This document shows, piece by piece, positions 20,575-30,019 of a DNA stretch of 64,000 nt (positions within the stretch are counted from its first letter, which is position 1; the number at the start of each line of letters is the position of its first letter). A program made the translations under genes and the position numbers. The notes beneath the pieces were generated by a model that ran no database searches, was not told where the DNA came from, and saw only the letters and a list, made by a program, of their open reading frames with translations. This stretch comes from Sedimentibacter acidaminivorans (GTDB taxonomy: Bacteria; Bacillota; Clostridia; Tissierellales; Sedimentibacteraceae): NCBI RefSeq assembly GCF_017873955.1, contig NZ_JAGGKS010000004.1:124001-188000 (forward strand), read 5' to 3'.

Positions 20575-22497
20575 TTACTCGTACTTATCTAAATCCATAT
20601 ACATCAATTCAATTTTTTCTTTTAACTTATTATATTCGTTATATTTATTATTATATTCATCCAAATCCCATTGAGTTGAATTTGTATTTAATATTTTTTC
20701 TAGTTCAATTAATTTGTTCTCTGATTCAAAAATATTACTTTCTAGTTTTTGTAAATCTCTTTTTTGTTTTTCTTCTTTTTTTATTTCTTCTTTTTTTCTC
20801 AAATAATCTTCTTTGCTTTGAGTTATTGATTTTTCTTTCTTTTCTTCTATAAGTATAGAATCAGACTTCATTTGTGCAACTCTTTGTTTTTCTTGTTTAT
20901 ATCCTTCATAATTAAAATTATATGTTTTAAAACACCTATTTTCAATTTCTCCTATGCATGTTGATATTTTATCTACAAAATATCTGTCGTGTGATACAAA
21001 CAATATAGTACCATCATAATTTATAAGATTCTCCTCTAAAATTTCTCTTGAATCTATGTCTAAATGGTTAGTTGGTTCATCAAGTATTAAAGTATTAACT
21101 TTTTCGTATATGAGCATACCTAGCTTCAACCTTGACTTTTCTCCTCCTGACAGTGTGCTTATATGTTTATATACATCATCACCTGTAAATAAAATACTAG
21201 CTAATTCTTTTCTTGCCTCGCCTAAGGAAATACTATAATAATAAGAAAAATAGTCAACTATAGAAATATCCTCTCTATCAAAACTTACTTCCTGTGGTAG
21301 ATAACCGATTTTAACATTAGAACCTATTTTTACTTCTCCACCATCACTTTTTATTTCATCTATTATTATTTTTAATATAGTAGATTTACCTGTTCCATTT
21401 TCACCTAATATACACATACTATCGCTATAAAATAAATTAAAATTAACATCGCTAAATAATTTTTTTCTACCGTAAGATTTACTTATATTACTTAATTTAA
21501 TAACTTCTTTTCCTGTTCTTTCAACACCACTGATTTCAAAATTAGCTTTCTTTTTATCTACTATTGGTTTATTAATTTTATCTATTTTTTCAAGCCTTTT
21601 TTCTAATTCTTTTGCTCTTTTATACATTTTATCGCTATCTCGCATTTCACCCCATATACGATATCGCTGTATTTGTTCTTCCATTTTTTTTATTTTTTTC
21701 TGCTGACTTTCATACTCTTTCATAGCTTGCAAAAACCTAAGTTCCTTTTCTGCTACATATTTTGAGTATCCACCATTATAAATTTGAACCCCATCTGATT
21801 CTAACTCTATAATTTTATTTGCTACTCTATCCAAAAAATATCTATCATGAGATACAATTACTATAGTCCCCTCATATGAGCTCAAATATTCCTCAAGCCA
21901 CTCAACTGATTTAATATCAAGATGATTTGACGGCTCATCTAGAAGCAATAAATCAGGATTTTCTAATAAGATTTTTCCAAGAATAACTCTTGTTTTCTCT
22001 CCACCACTAAGTGTATTAAATTCTCTTTTTTGCATTTCTTCATTTATATCTAATCCACTTAATATCTTATTCAACTTTTCTTTAGTATCATATCCACCTG
22101 CTATCTCATAGGAATCATGCAGAAAGCTATATTTTTTTACTGCAGATTCTAATTCATCTCTTGCTAAGCAATCAAATGTCATTTCTAAATTTTCCATCTC
22201 TTTTTTAATATCATATAAAGTTTGGAATGCTTTATTTAAAACATCTGCTACTGTATTAACATCCTCATAATTAGGTATCTGCTCTAAATAACCTATTACT
22301 AATCCTTTTCGTTTATTTATTTGTCCACCTTGGAAATTTTCATAACCTGCTAAGATTTTCATTAGTGTTGTTTTACCGGTTCCATTTCTTCCCACTAAAC
22401 CAATTTTATCTTTTGTTTTAACGTCAAATGTTACATTTTCAAATATTTTATCAACACCATATAATTTTGTTAAATTGCTTATTCCTATCTCTATCAT
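20575..22497 (-). CDS. ABC-F family ATPase (ribosome-associated, YdiF/CplR-like)
   Basis: Soluble protein of about 640 residues with two ABC cassettes and no membrane segment. Walker A motifs are GRNGTGKTT and GENGTGKST; signatures are LSGGEKTR and LSGGEKSR; each Walker B is LLLDEPSNH or LILDEPTNH. Between them is the charged P-site tRNA interaction linker, and the last about 90 residues form a coiled coil. I choose ATG at 22495-22497 behind GAGGAA; an upstream in-frame start exists but lies inside the leader. ABC-F proteins act on the ribosome in translation quality control or antibiotic resistance. The attenuator-like leader supports an antibiotic-responsive role. Confidence 0.92.
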   Translation of the reverse strand: MIEIGISNLTKLYGVDKIFENVTFDVKTKDKIGLVGRNGTGKTTLMKILAGYENFQGGQINKRKGLVIGYLEQIPNYEDVNTVADVLNKAFQTLYDIKKEMENLEMTFDCLARDELESAVKKYSFLHDSYEIAGGYDTKEKLNKILSGLDINEEMQKREFNTLSGGEKTRVILGKILLENPDLLLLDEPSNHLDIKSVEWLEEYLSSYEGTIVIVSHDRYFLDRVANKIIELESDGVQIYNGGYSKYVAEKELRFLQAMKEYESQQKKIKKMEEQIQRYRIWGEMRDSDKMYKRAKELEKRLEKIDKINKPIVDKKKANFEISGVERTGKEVIKLSNISKSYGRKKLFSDVNFNLFYSDSMCILGENGTGKSTILKIIIDEIKSDGGEVKIGSNVKIGYLPQEVSFDREDISIVDYFSYYYSISLGEARKELASILFTGDDVYKHISTLSGGEKSRLKLGMLIYEKVNTLILDEPTNHLDIDSREILEENLINYDGTILFVSHDRYFVDKISTCIGEIENRCFKTYNFNYEGYKQEKQRVAQMKSDSILIEEKKEKSITQSKEDYLRKKEEIKKEEKQKRDLQKLESNIFESENKLIELEKILNTNSTQWDLDEYNNKYNEYNKLKEKIELMYMDLDKYE

Positions 22498-22551
22498 TAC
22501 ATTCCTCACTAAACCATCTATTTTTCTTAATATGTTTATTAAAATTATATA

Positions 22552-22590
22552 CAAAAATACCTGTGGAACATACTACCGTCCCACAGGTAC
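22552..22590 (-). terminator. Attenuator/terminator hairpin in the ABC-F leader
   Basis: On the minus strand ACCTGTGGGAC and GTTCCACAGGT form an 11-bp stem with one G-T pair around an eight-base loop, followed by ATTTTTG. It ends about 55 bases before the ABC-F start, so it would stop most transcripts before the gene. An upstream ACAGGT at about 22602-22607 can pair with the 5' arm instead. Confidence 0.8.
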
Positions 22591-22647
22591 CATAATTATC
22601 AACCTGTTGCCTAAATAGGCCCAGCCCCACGAACAATAAAAGTTCAT
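22573..22647 (-). CDS. Candidate leader peptide (uORF) of the ABC-F gene, 24 residues
   Basis: ATG at 22645-22647 opens a 24-codon frame beginning MNFYCSWGWAYLG and stopping with TAG at 22573-22575, inside the loop of the terminator hairpin. Its ribosome binding site is weak (GAG, six bases away). Position, length and overlap with the hairpin fit a ribosome-stalling leader peptide, as known for several ABC-F and erm genes. Translation is inferred. Confidence 0.45.
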   Translation of the reverse strand: MNFYCSWGWAYLGNRLIIMVPVGR

Positions 22648-22715
22648 CGCCTGCTCAGTTTGTACTGTACATTTTGCGTATAAATACGTTTTTGCAGCGC
22701 AAATAGAATTGTATA

Positions 22716-22744
22716 ATTATACCATATGATATATGAAATGTCAA
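22716..22744 (-). promoter_or_regulatory. Strong sigma-A promoter of the ABC-F leader
   Basis: On the minus strand TTGACA (22739-22744) and TATAAT (22716-22721) are consensus hexamers exactly 17 bases apart. Transcription would start near 22709, giving a leader of about 210 bases before the ABC-F start codon. Confidence 0.88.
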
Positions 22745-22785
22745 TAAATAAAATTTAGAATTATATTAACTTCTGATTTTCTACT

Positions 22786-23823
22786 TTAGTGATCTTTATT
22801 TTTTACTTCTTTTCCTTTTGATTTATCTTCTTTATTGTTTCCATTACCCGTTGGCTTTTCTTCCTTTCCTTCCTTTCCTTCCTTTTTATCCTCTTTATCA
22901 ATTAACTTTTCTTCTTTATTTGTTTCTTTATCCAATATATTTTCTTCTTTAGATTCGACTTTTTCTTCTTTTTTAATTTCTTTATCCATCTCTTTTGATT
23001 CTACATTTTTTTTATCATAAACTTCTTCAGTTTCATTATCCTCTAGTTTCTGTCCATTTTCAATTTCTTTGTTTACAGCTTTTTCTTCTTTCTTATTTTG
23101 TTTAGTGGCTTTCATAATTTCTTTTACCGGTTTCTTTAACCAATCTTCTACAATAATATCATCTGGATTTTCTGAGCTTTCCTGTAATTTTTCGACTAAA
23201 TTTAGTTTACCCGGTGTTACGCCAAGTTCTTTTGCCTCTTGAACACGTTCTTCACCAACACCAATTGCTTCAACTTCTACTTTAGATTCAATAAATTCTT
23301 CTTTAATTTTTTCTTCTACTTGAAGTTTTAACTTATCTGCTAGCTCTTGAGATTTTTCATCATTTTTACTTGAAGTAGCAATTACAATTCCACCTTCTTC
23401 ACTCTTTTCCAAAAATCCAGCTTCTATAATATCATCTACCACTTCTTGTACTGCTACTTCTATATTTTTATTTTTTAATTCATCTAAGTTCATTTCTTTT
23501 AAAATCATTTCACCATCATCATTAACAGCCTCTACCCTTAAAACTCTGTCAAATATATTTACCGTGTATTCCAAAGATGGGTTTACATCAAGACTAACAT
23601 ATGAATATGGAGTTAAATAAGCCCATGCTGGCACTACTAACAACATAATTGATGCTGCAACTGTTGCTATTGTTTTAATAAATCTATTATTATTTACTAA
23701 ATATTTTTTAATTTCTATCTCCTGTCCAATATTGTAATCATCATTCTTAATTTTATATATACGACCATCATTGGACAAGACTGCAACATATTTATCTCTA
23801 ATTTCTACAACAACTGCTTTCAT
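22786..23823 (-). CDS. rsgI: Anti-sigma-I factor RsgI family protein with charged C-terminal tail
   Basis: Membrane anti-sigma factor of 345 residues. The N-terminal about 50 residues match the RsgI cytoplasmic domain that binds SigI. One transmembrane helix lies near residues 52-70 (ATVAASIMLLVVPAWAYL), followed by the conserved extracellular block with DVNPSLEYTVN. The last about 130 residues are Lys/Glu-rich low-complexity sequence ending in GKEVKNKDH. No carbohydrate-binding or enzymatic domain is attached, unlike the RsgI proteins of cellulolytic clostridia. It starts three bases after sigI ends and should be cotranscribed with it. Confidence 0.9.
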   Translation of the reverse strand: MKAVVVEIRDKYVAVLSNDGRIYKIKNDDYNIGQEIEIKKYLVNNNRFIKTIATVAASIMLLVVPAWAYLTPYSYVSLDVNPSLEYTVNIFDRVLRVEAVNDDGEMILKEMNLDELKNKNIEVAVQEVVDDIIEAGFLEKSEEGGIVIATSSKNDEKSQELADKLKLQVEEKIKEEFIESKVEVEAIGVGEERVQEAKELGVTPGKLNLVEKLQESSENPDDIIVEDWLKKPVKEIMKATKQNKKEEKAVNKEIENGQKLEDNETEEVYDKKNVESKEMDKEIKKEEKVESKEENILDKETNKEEKLIDKEDKKEGKEGKEEKPTGNGNNKEDKSKGKEVKNKDH

Positions 23824-23825
23824 AT

Positions 23826-24521
23826 TTAAAACTCCTCTCGAATAAATCGTATATAATCTGCAAGGTAAGGAAAATCTCCAGAGATAATCTCTACTGCTGC
23901 TATTATATATTTTCGATGACGATCTAATATTTTTCGGGGTATATTTACATTATTCTCAATAATTTTCATTGGCAATAATTTTTTAACTTTCATATTACTA
24001 ACTAAAATTGGATTATCCATCATATATACAACTGCTTTGGCACATGCTTTTTTTGTTTTCTTAGCTTTTGGAGAACAATCAACTAAATCAAAAAAAGAAA
24101 AACCATATGAAGAAAAAATTTCATTAGCAAGTTCTATTTCCAATTTTAAAGAATTATCAGTTACATGTGATACTTTCTCAGATACTTCAATTTTTATATT
24201 TGTTTCATCTTCATCATTGTCTGTATCAAAATTAAATAGCGAAGGGCTTACAGGAATCTCAGAAGAATATCTTGACTGACTTCGTATAAAATCAATAAGT
24301 CTTCTACGTATTACCAATTCAGCAAAATTAAAAAAGCTCCCTTTTTCCATGGAATAATTTTTAACTGCTTCTGTAAAAGCTAGTAATGCTACAGGCCATT
24401 CATCATCACTTTTAGAAACATAGTTTCGAGCTACTGAGGATGCACATTTTAAAATAAAAAATTCATTTTGTACAATAAATTTTTCCATTGTATTTTTGTC
24501 TGTTTTTGATTCTTCTGCCAT
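23826..24521 (-). CDS. sigI: RNA polymerase sigma factor SigI
   Basis: Alternative sigma-70-type factor of the SigI family. Region 2 is seen in DDEWPVALLAFTEAVKNY and the following GSFFNFAELVIRRRLIDFIRSQSR; the C-terminal part is the SigI-specific domain rather than a standard region 4. I place the start at ATG 24519-24521 behind GAGGGAA, giving about 231 residues; in-frame upstream codons to 24578 are possible. Coupled with rsgI, which should hold it inactive at the membrane. In Bacillus and clostridia SigI responds to heat or cell-surface signals. Confidence 0.9.
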   Translation of the reverse strand: MAEESKTDKNTMEKFIVQNEFFILKCASSVARNYVSKSDDEWPVALLAFTEAVKNYSMEKGSFFNFAELVIRRRLIDFIRSQSRYSSEIPVSPSLFNFDTDNDEDETNIKIEVSEKVSHVTDNSLKLEIELANEIFSSYGFSFFDLVDCSPKAKKTKKACAKAVVYMMDNPILVSNMKVKKLLPMKIIENNVNIPRKILDRHRKYIIAAVEIISGDFPYLADYIRFIREEF

Positions 24522-24606
24522 ATAATCTATTTCCCTCAATACGCTCACCTCTCTAATCATAAAAATTTGTATTAACATTGATTTTCTGCTAATTTTTACT
24601 TATTAT

Positions 24607-25374
24607 TTATATATTTTTATCGTGTATAATTTTAAGTCCCTTTAACAACAGCTGTGAATCATATATATCTATAACAGCTGTTTCATCCGACATCAATCTT
24701 CCAAGTCCGCCGGTTGCAACTACCTTCATATTTTCGTTGTGCATTTCTTCTTTTATTTTTTTTACAATATATTCCACTTGCCCTATGTATCCATAGACAA
24801 GTCCTGCTTGCATGCTAGTAATAGTATTTTTGGCAAGTATGGAATTAGGCTTTTTAATCTCAATGCTTGGAAGCTGTGCTGTTCTTTGCCATAATGCATC
24901 GGCAGTTATTTGTATTCCAGGAGATGTTATACCATACTTAAATTCACCTTTTTCACTAACAACATCATAAGTTGTAGCAGTTCCAAAATCTATTACAATT
25001 AAAGGTCCTCCATACTGATGATATGCGGCAACTAAATCAACTATTCTATCAGCACCAACCTCACGAGGATTTTCAGTATTAATAACAATTCCAGTTTTAA
25101 TACCAGGCCCTACTATTAATGGATCTATTTTAAAATATTTCTTCATTGCATTTTGAAATGAATGTATTAAATTTGGAACTACTGATGAAACTATAATGCT
25201 TTTAATTCCTTTATAATCAATACTATTATATTCTAACGAATTCAAAATAAAAATACCATATTCATCAGATGTCTTTTCACTTCTAGTAACCATCCTCCAG
25301 CTACCAATAAGATTATTTTTTTTATAAACACCAAAAACTATATTAGAATTTCCTATATCGACAACTAAAACCAT
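24607..25374 (-). CDS. coaX: Type III pantothenate kinase
   Basis: Phosphorylates pantothenate in the first step of coenzyme A synthesis. About 255 residues from ATG 25372-25374, which has AGGAGG just before it; longer in-frame starts to 25422 lack a site. The ASKHA-fold motifs DIGNSNIVFGVY, GADRIVDLVAAY and IDFGTATTYDVV are clear. It lies between the CYTH gene and sigI. Confidence 0.96.
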   Translation of the reverse strand: MVLVVDIGNSNIVFGVYKKNNLIGSWRMVTRSEKTSDEYGIFILNSLEYNSIDYKGIKSIIVSSVVPNLIHSFQNAMKKYFKIDPLIVGPGIKTGIVINTENPREVGADRIVDLVAAYHQYGGPLIVIDFGTATTYDVVSEKGEFKYGITSPGIQITADALWQRTAQLPSIEIKKPNSILAKNTITSMQAGLVYGYIGQVEYIVKKIKEEMHNENMKVVATGGLGRLMSDETAVIDIYDSQLLLKGLKIIHDKNI

Positions 25375-25454
25375 TTTATCCTCCTGTTTTTTAACTTTCT
25401 TATAAACTTTAACAACTGACATTAAGATATCAGCAATATTTTTGCATATATTTT

Positions 25455-25985
25455 TTAATCTTTTCTTAATTCAAAAATAGATTTAGTAGTAATTTGTTTT
25501 CTGTCAAGTTGTAAAAGTTTAATTGCTTTTTCTAATTCATCTTCTGAAGACATTTCTATTTCAAGGTAAGGCTTTGAATATGTATCTTTATCCCATGTAT
25601 CTATTTCAAAAATTATATGATCATATGAATATGATCTTCTATGTTTATACCCTGGTCTTTTTTTATTGTATCCAAGAAATTCAAGTATTTTTATAGTTTC
25701 TTCGCAATTTGAAATTTCTGTTTCCGTTTCTTCATTAACCCTCATTTTATCTCTACTTATACTTTTTTTAAATGTTAATGTATTTTTAACTTTACCATCA
25801 AGTAAATTCTTAGTTGTTCTTATTCTCAAATAACCATTGTAAGTTTCTTTTAAATAGTTATTATCTGTATCAAATCTTATATTTGTTTGCTCTTCATCTT
25901 TTAAAAGAACTGCTCCTATTTTTTTTAATTTTTTTTCTATTTCATCTTTATCAATATTAAGAACCTTTACTTCCCTTTCTCTCAT
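25455..25985 (-). CDS. CYTH-domain protein
   Basis: A 176-residue CYTH-fold protein. The EREVK pattern at residues 3-7 is the ExExK motif, and later strands show RIRTTKN, TFKKSISRDKMRVNEETETEI and YLEIEM. Family members hydrolyse triphosphates or make cyclic AMP; small bacterial forms of this kind are usually triphosphatases or of unknown role. ATG start behind TGGAGG. Confidence 0.85.
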   Translation of the reverse strand: MREREVKVLNIDKDEIEKKLKKIGAVLLKDEEQTNIRFDTDNNYLKETYNGYLRIRTTKNLLDGKVKNTLTFKKSISRDKMRVNEETETEISNCEETIKILEFLGYNKKRPGYKHRRSYSYDHIIFEIDTWDKDTYSKPYLEIEMSSEDELEKAIKLLQLDRKQITTKSIFELRKD

Positions 25986-26203
25986 TGATTACGCCTCCAG
26001 TTTATTTTAATAGATTATATCATAGTAGTTAATTTTTTAGTAGTAATTTTATAAATAATTATAGATCATATATTGTATAGTACATATTATATGCACACTG
26101 TTTATAACATTAAATAGTAAATCAAACAAAACATTTGATTGATTTACTATGCCATGATATAATTTCTTGAATTAAGGGAAATATTTATCTTGAGGTGAAT
26201 AAG

Positions 26204-26983
26204 TTGGAAATCAATGTTGAAAAATTATTAAAAACTATAAAACTCTCTGCTCAAATAATACTTGAAAATGGTGGGGAAACTTATAGAGCAGAGGAAACTA
26301 TAAATTTTATTTGCAAAGCTCTAGGAGTGAAAGAAATGGATTGCATTGCAACTCCAACGGGAATTTATATTACAATATCAGTTGATGGCAAAGAAAATAA
26401 TACTGTTGTTAAAAGAATTTCTAAAAGAACTATAAATCTTGCTAAGCTTAACCGAATAAACAATATATCAAGACAGCTTACTCAAAAAAATATAACACTT
26501 GACGAAGCAATTGTCCAATTAGAAGAAACAAGAGAAGACTCGGGAATTAAACATAAATTTTATTCATATTTTTATGGAGGATTTTCTGCTGCATTTTTCA
26601 CACTAATATTTGGAGGAGGAGTATTTGAATTTATTGTTTCCTTATTATCAGGGATCGTAGTTGCTCTTGTAACTAAAAAATTCGAAAATATACACTCTTA
26701 CCAATTTTACTCAAGCATTTTTGCAGGTATTATTATTGCTTTATTTGCCATACTAAGTACACATATAGCACATTTTGGAAATTACAATTATATAATAGTA
26801 GGAGGTATAATGCCTCATTTACCTGGTTTAGCTATGACTAATGCAATTAGAGATACTATAAGGGGAGACCTTATATCAGGTATAACTAGAGGTGCTGATG
26901 CCATATTTACGGCATATTCACTGGCAGCAGGAACTGGTGTCATTATATATTTGTCTTATGCTATAGGTTTATTAACTGTATAA
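26204..26983 (+). CDS. ThrE/YjjP-type threonine/serine exporter family protein, N-terminal part
   Basis: Membrane protein of about 259 residues. An N-terminal cytoplasmic domain with the ThrE sequence LENGGETYRAEETI, then CIATPTGIYITI, is followed by about five helices. The start is probably TTG at 26204-26206 with GAGGTGA five bases before it; a GTG at 26195 overlaps that site. The following gene supplies the C-terminal half of ThrE, as in the two-gene YjjP/YjjB form. Export of amino acids or short acids such as succinate is known for relatives. Confidence 0.88.
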   Translation: MEINVEKLLKTIKLSAQIILENGGETYRAEETINFICKALGVKEMDCIATPTGIYITISVDGKENNTVVKRISKRTINLAKLNRINNISRQLTQKNITLDEAIVQLEETREDSGIKHKFYSYFYGGFSAAFFTLIFGGGVFEFIVSLLSGIVVALVTKKFENIHSYQFYSSIFAGIIIALFAILSTHIAHFGNYNYIIVGGIMPHLPGLAMTNAIRDTIRGDLISGITRGADAIFTAYSLAAGTGVIIYLSYAIGLLTV

Positions 26984-27003
26984 AATATTAATAGGAGTTT
27001 ATT

Positions 27004-27441
27004 ATGATAAAAGAATTACTTTTAAATATGATTTATTGTTTTGTAGCTACATGTTTTTTTGCATTAATAATGAATTCGCCTAAAAAGGTTATACCTATTT
27101 CATCCTTTATTGCAGCTATAGGTTATATGATATATTATTTATGTGTTAATATTAATCAAATAATGATTGGCTTTTTCTTAGGTACTTTAGTAATAGCAAT
27201 ATCAGGTGAAATTTGTGCAAGGTTGTTTAAAATGCCTGCTACAATATTTATATTTCCAGCTGTTGTCCCTATAGTACCTGGTTTAGGTTTGTATCAAACA
27301 ATGCTATCATTTGTTCAAGATGATTTATCTAGTGCATTAGAAATAGGGGTTGGAACAATTTTAAACATTGGAGCAATGGCTATTGCAATGGCATTAATGA
27401 GTCTTGTCGCATCTAAATTACCAATTAAATATAAACGTTAG
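27004..27441 (+). CDS. ThrE/YjjB-type exporter family protein, C-terminal part
   Basis: A 145-residue protein with four or five hydrophobic helices and the DUF3815/ThrE_2 block PATIFIFPAVVPIVPGLGLYQTM. It follows the larger subunit by 20 bases with its own AGGAG. Together they should form one exporter. Confidence 0.88.
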   Translation: MIKELLLNMIYCFVATCFFALIMNSPKKVIPISSFIAAIGYMIYYLCVNINQIMIGFFLGTLVIAISGEICARLFKMPATIFIFPAVVPIVPGLGLYQTMLSFVQDDLSSALEIGVGTILNIGAMAIAMALMSLVASKLPIKYKR

Positions 27442-27534
27442 AAAATTTATATTTATTTTAATGTTTTAATTTATAATATTTGGGTATATAATAATTATTG
27501 GTAGTAATTAAATATTTCAGGAGGAAAATAGATT

Positions 27535-27918
27535 ATGTGTAAAACAAAATTTGTAATTTGTAGAGAATGTGGAAACTTAGTAGAAATGGTTAATGATTCA
27601 GGTGTTAAAATGATATGCTGTGGTCAAGAAATGCAAGAATTAGTTGCTAATACTGTTGATGCTGCTAAAGAAAAACACGTTCCAGTAGTAGAAGTAGAAG
27701 GAAATAAAGTAACAGTTAAAGTAGGAAGTGTAACTCATCCAATGGTTGAAGAACATTACATACAATGGATTTATCTTAAAACTGAAAATGGAGTTCAAAG
27801 AAAATGCTTAAAACCAGGTGAAGAACCTGTTGCAGTATTTGCACTTGCAGAAGGCGACAAGGCTATAGAAGTATATGAATATTGCAATCTTCATGGTCTT
27901 TGGAAAAAAGAAATATAA
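27535..27918 (+). CDS. dfx: Desulfoferrodoxin (superoxide reductase)
   Basis: Iron protein that reduces superoxide to peroxide in anaerobes. 127 residues with the desulforedoxin iron site CRECGN...CCGQEM at the N-terminus (four cysteines) and the superoxide reductase site: HVPVVE, VTHPMVEEHYIQWI and the closing CNLHGLW that give four His and one Cys. ATG start behind AGGAGG. Stands alone before a terminator. Confidence 0.97.
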   Translation: MCKTKFVICRECGNLVEMVNDSGVKMICCGQEMQELVANTVDAAKEKHVPVVEVEGNKVTVKVGSVTHPMVEEHYIQWIYLKTENGVQRKCLKPGEEPVAVFALAEGDKAIEVYEYCNLHGLWKKEI

Positions 27919-27925
27919 TTATACG

Positions 27926-27968
27926 AAAAATGGATTTAAGTCGTAAAACGATTTAAATCCATTTTTTA
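27926..27968. terminator. Bidirectional terminator between dfx and metG
   Basis: AATGGATTTAAGTCGT and ACGATTTAAATCCATT form a long stem with one mismatch, around AAA, with A and T runs at each side. It serves convergent dfx and metG. Confidence 0.9.
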
Positions 27969-28013
27969 TATTAAATTATTAAATTCAATATACCTTATAT
28001 TGTTATGCCGTTA

Positions 28014-29966
28014 TTACGAAATCTTAGCGCCACCAGGAAGATCTTCTAATGTAGAAACCAATGTTAATTTCTTTCCCTTTTGTGCTGCTAATATCATCCC
28101 GTAGGAATCAACCCCTCTAAGTTTAACAGGTTGTAAATTATAAACCATTACAACTTTTTTACCTAATAAATCTTCGGGCTGATAATATTTTGCTATACCT
28201 GAAACCACCTGTCTTGTTTCATCTCCGAGTTTAAGTTGGAGAATTAATAATTTATCTGCATCTGGATGTTTTTCTGCTTTAACTACTTCCGCAACTCTTA
28301 AATCAATTTTACAAAAATCGTCAATTGTTATTAAGTTTTCTTCTTTTTCCTCTTTTTTATTAGTTGTTTCTTGAGTTTTATTATCCTCTACACTTATACC
28401 TAAATGCTTGTTTATTTCTTCTATTTTTTTAGCAACATCTATTCTTGCAAATAAAATTTCAGGTGTTCCAACTTTATTACCAGGTACCATACCATTGAAT
28501 TCCTGCAATGACTCCCAATTTGTTTTATTTGTATTCAACTGTTTATATATTTTTTGTGCTGTTTCAGGTAAGAACGGCTCTATTAACACTGCTGCTATTC
28601 TTATGGATTCAAGTAAATTATAAAGAACAGTAGCAAGCCTTTCCTTTTTACTTTCATCTTTACCTAGTATCCAAGGTTGAGTTTCATCTATATATTTATT
28701 GCTTCGTCTTAGAAGTGTAAATATTTCATCTAATGCATCTGATACTCTAAGTGTTTCCATTCTTTCTTCAACACGCTTAGAAGTATCAAGTGCGAGCTTA
28801 ATTAATTCTTCGTCTATAGATTCATGTTCAGTTGGAGAAAGTATTTCTCCATTAAAATATTTATTAGTCATTGAAACTGTTCTATTTACTAAATTTCCAA
28901 GTATATTTGCTAAATCTGAATTTATTCTCTCTATAATTAAGTCATAAGTAATAGTTCCGTCATTAGCAAATGGCATTTCATGAAGTACATAGTATCTAAC
29001 TGCATCTACTCCAAAATAATTAACTAAATCATCTGCATATATAACATTTCCTCTAGATTTACTCATCTTTCCTTCCCCAACCAAAAGCCATGGGTGACCA
29101 AATACTTGAAGAGGTAATTCTTCTCCTAGTGCCATCAGTAGTATCGGCCAATATATAGTGTGGAAACGAAGTATATCTTTTCCTATAAGGTGAACATCTG
29201 CTGGCCAATATTTTTTATACAATTCACCGTGATTTCCTTCTGTGTCATATCCAAGGAATGTAATGTAATTACTTAATGCATCTATCCATACATATACAAC
29301 GTGACCTTCATCAAAAGTTACTGGAACTCCCCAGTTAAAAGATGTTCTGGAAACACATAAATCTTGTAATCCTGGTTTAATAAAGTTATTAACCATTTCA
29401 TTTTTACGTGATTCTGGTTGAATAAATTTAGGATTTTCTTCTATATGTTTCATTAATCTATCTGCATATTTGCTCATTTTAAAGAAATATGCTTCTTCTT
29501 TTGCTTTTTTAACTTCTCTGCCACAGTCAGGACATTTGCCATCTACTAATTGTGATTCAGTAAAGAATGATTCATCAGGAGTACAGTACCAACCTTCATA
29601 GTGACCTTTGTATATATCTCCTTGGTCATATAGTTTTTTAAATATTTTCTGTACTGTTTTAACATGCTCTTTATCTGTAGTTCTAACAAACTTATCATAA
29701 CTAGTGTTCATTATATCCCAAATTCTCTTGATTTCCCCTGCAACTTCATCAACAAATTGTTGTGGTGTTTTTCCTGCTTCTTGTGCTTTTATTTGTATTT
29801 TTTCTCCATGTTCATCTGTTCCTGTTTGAAAATATACATCATAACCATTTTGCTTTTTAAATCTAGCAATACTATCTGCTAAAACTATTTCATATGTGTT
29901 ACCAATATGGGGTTTACCTGATGTATATGCAATTGCAGTAGTTATATAATATTTACCTTTATTCAT
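28014..29966 (-). CDS. metG: Methionyl-tRNA synthetase
   Basis: Charges tRNA-Met with methionine. About 650 residues from ATG 29964-29966 (AGGAGG before it); an in-frame ATG at 30011 lies in the leader. The class I motifs are KPHIGNTYE (HIGH) and KMSKSRGN. One zinc knuckle is seen (CPDCGREVKK with CTPDESF). The C-terminal about 105 residues form the tRNA-binding/dimerisation domain, beginning near FCKIDLRVAEVVKAEKHPDAD. Confidence 0.98.
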   Translation of the reverse strand: MNKGKYYITTAIAYTSGKPHIGNTYEIVLADSIARFKKQNGYDVYFQTGTDEHGEKIQIKAQEAGKTPQQFVDEVAGEIKRIWDIMNTSYDKFVRTTDKEHVKTVQKIFKKLYDQGDIYKGHYEGWYCTPDESFFTESQLVDGKCPDCGREVKKAKEEAYFFKMSKYADRLMKHIEENPKFIQPESRKNEMVNNFIKPGLQDLCVSRTSFNWGVPVTFDEGHVVYVWIDALSNYITFLGYDTEGNHGELYKKYWPADVHLIGKDILRFHTIYWPILLMALGEELPLQVFGHPWLLVGEGKMSKSRGNVIYADDLVNYFGVDAVRYYVLHEMPFANDGTITYDLIIERINSDLANILGNLVNRTVSMTNKYFNGEILSPTEHESIDEELIKLALDTSKRVEERMETLRVSDALDEIFTLLRRSNKYIDETQPWILGKDESKKERLATVLYNLLESIRIAAVLIEPFLPETAQKIYKQLNTNKTNWESLQEFNGMVPGNKVGTPEILFARIDVAKKIEEINKHLGISVEDNKTQETTNKKEEKEENLITIDDFCKIDLRVAEVVKAEKHPDADKLLILQLKLGDETRQVVSGIAKYYQPEDLLGKKVVMVYNLQPVKLRGVDSYGMILAAQKGKKLTLVSTLEDLPGGAKIS

Positions 29967-30019
29967 TATTATCTTATCCTCCTGATTTATTTTTAAGGTC
30001 TTACACAACATAATAAAAT

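Noticed and set aside
22451-22636. Sixty-one-codon frame overlapping the ABC-F leader
   Set aside because: It begins with TTG without a ribosome binding site and runs into the ABC-F gene in another frame. The 24-codon frame from the ATG at 22647 is the better leader-peptide candidate.
22573-22709. Possible 6S RNA or other stand-alone small RNA before the ABC-F gene
   Set aside because: The transcript has a strong promoter and terminator, but no 6S-like long closing stem and open bubble was apparent. The uORF and the ABC-F gene right after it favour an attenuator leader.
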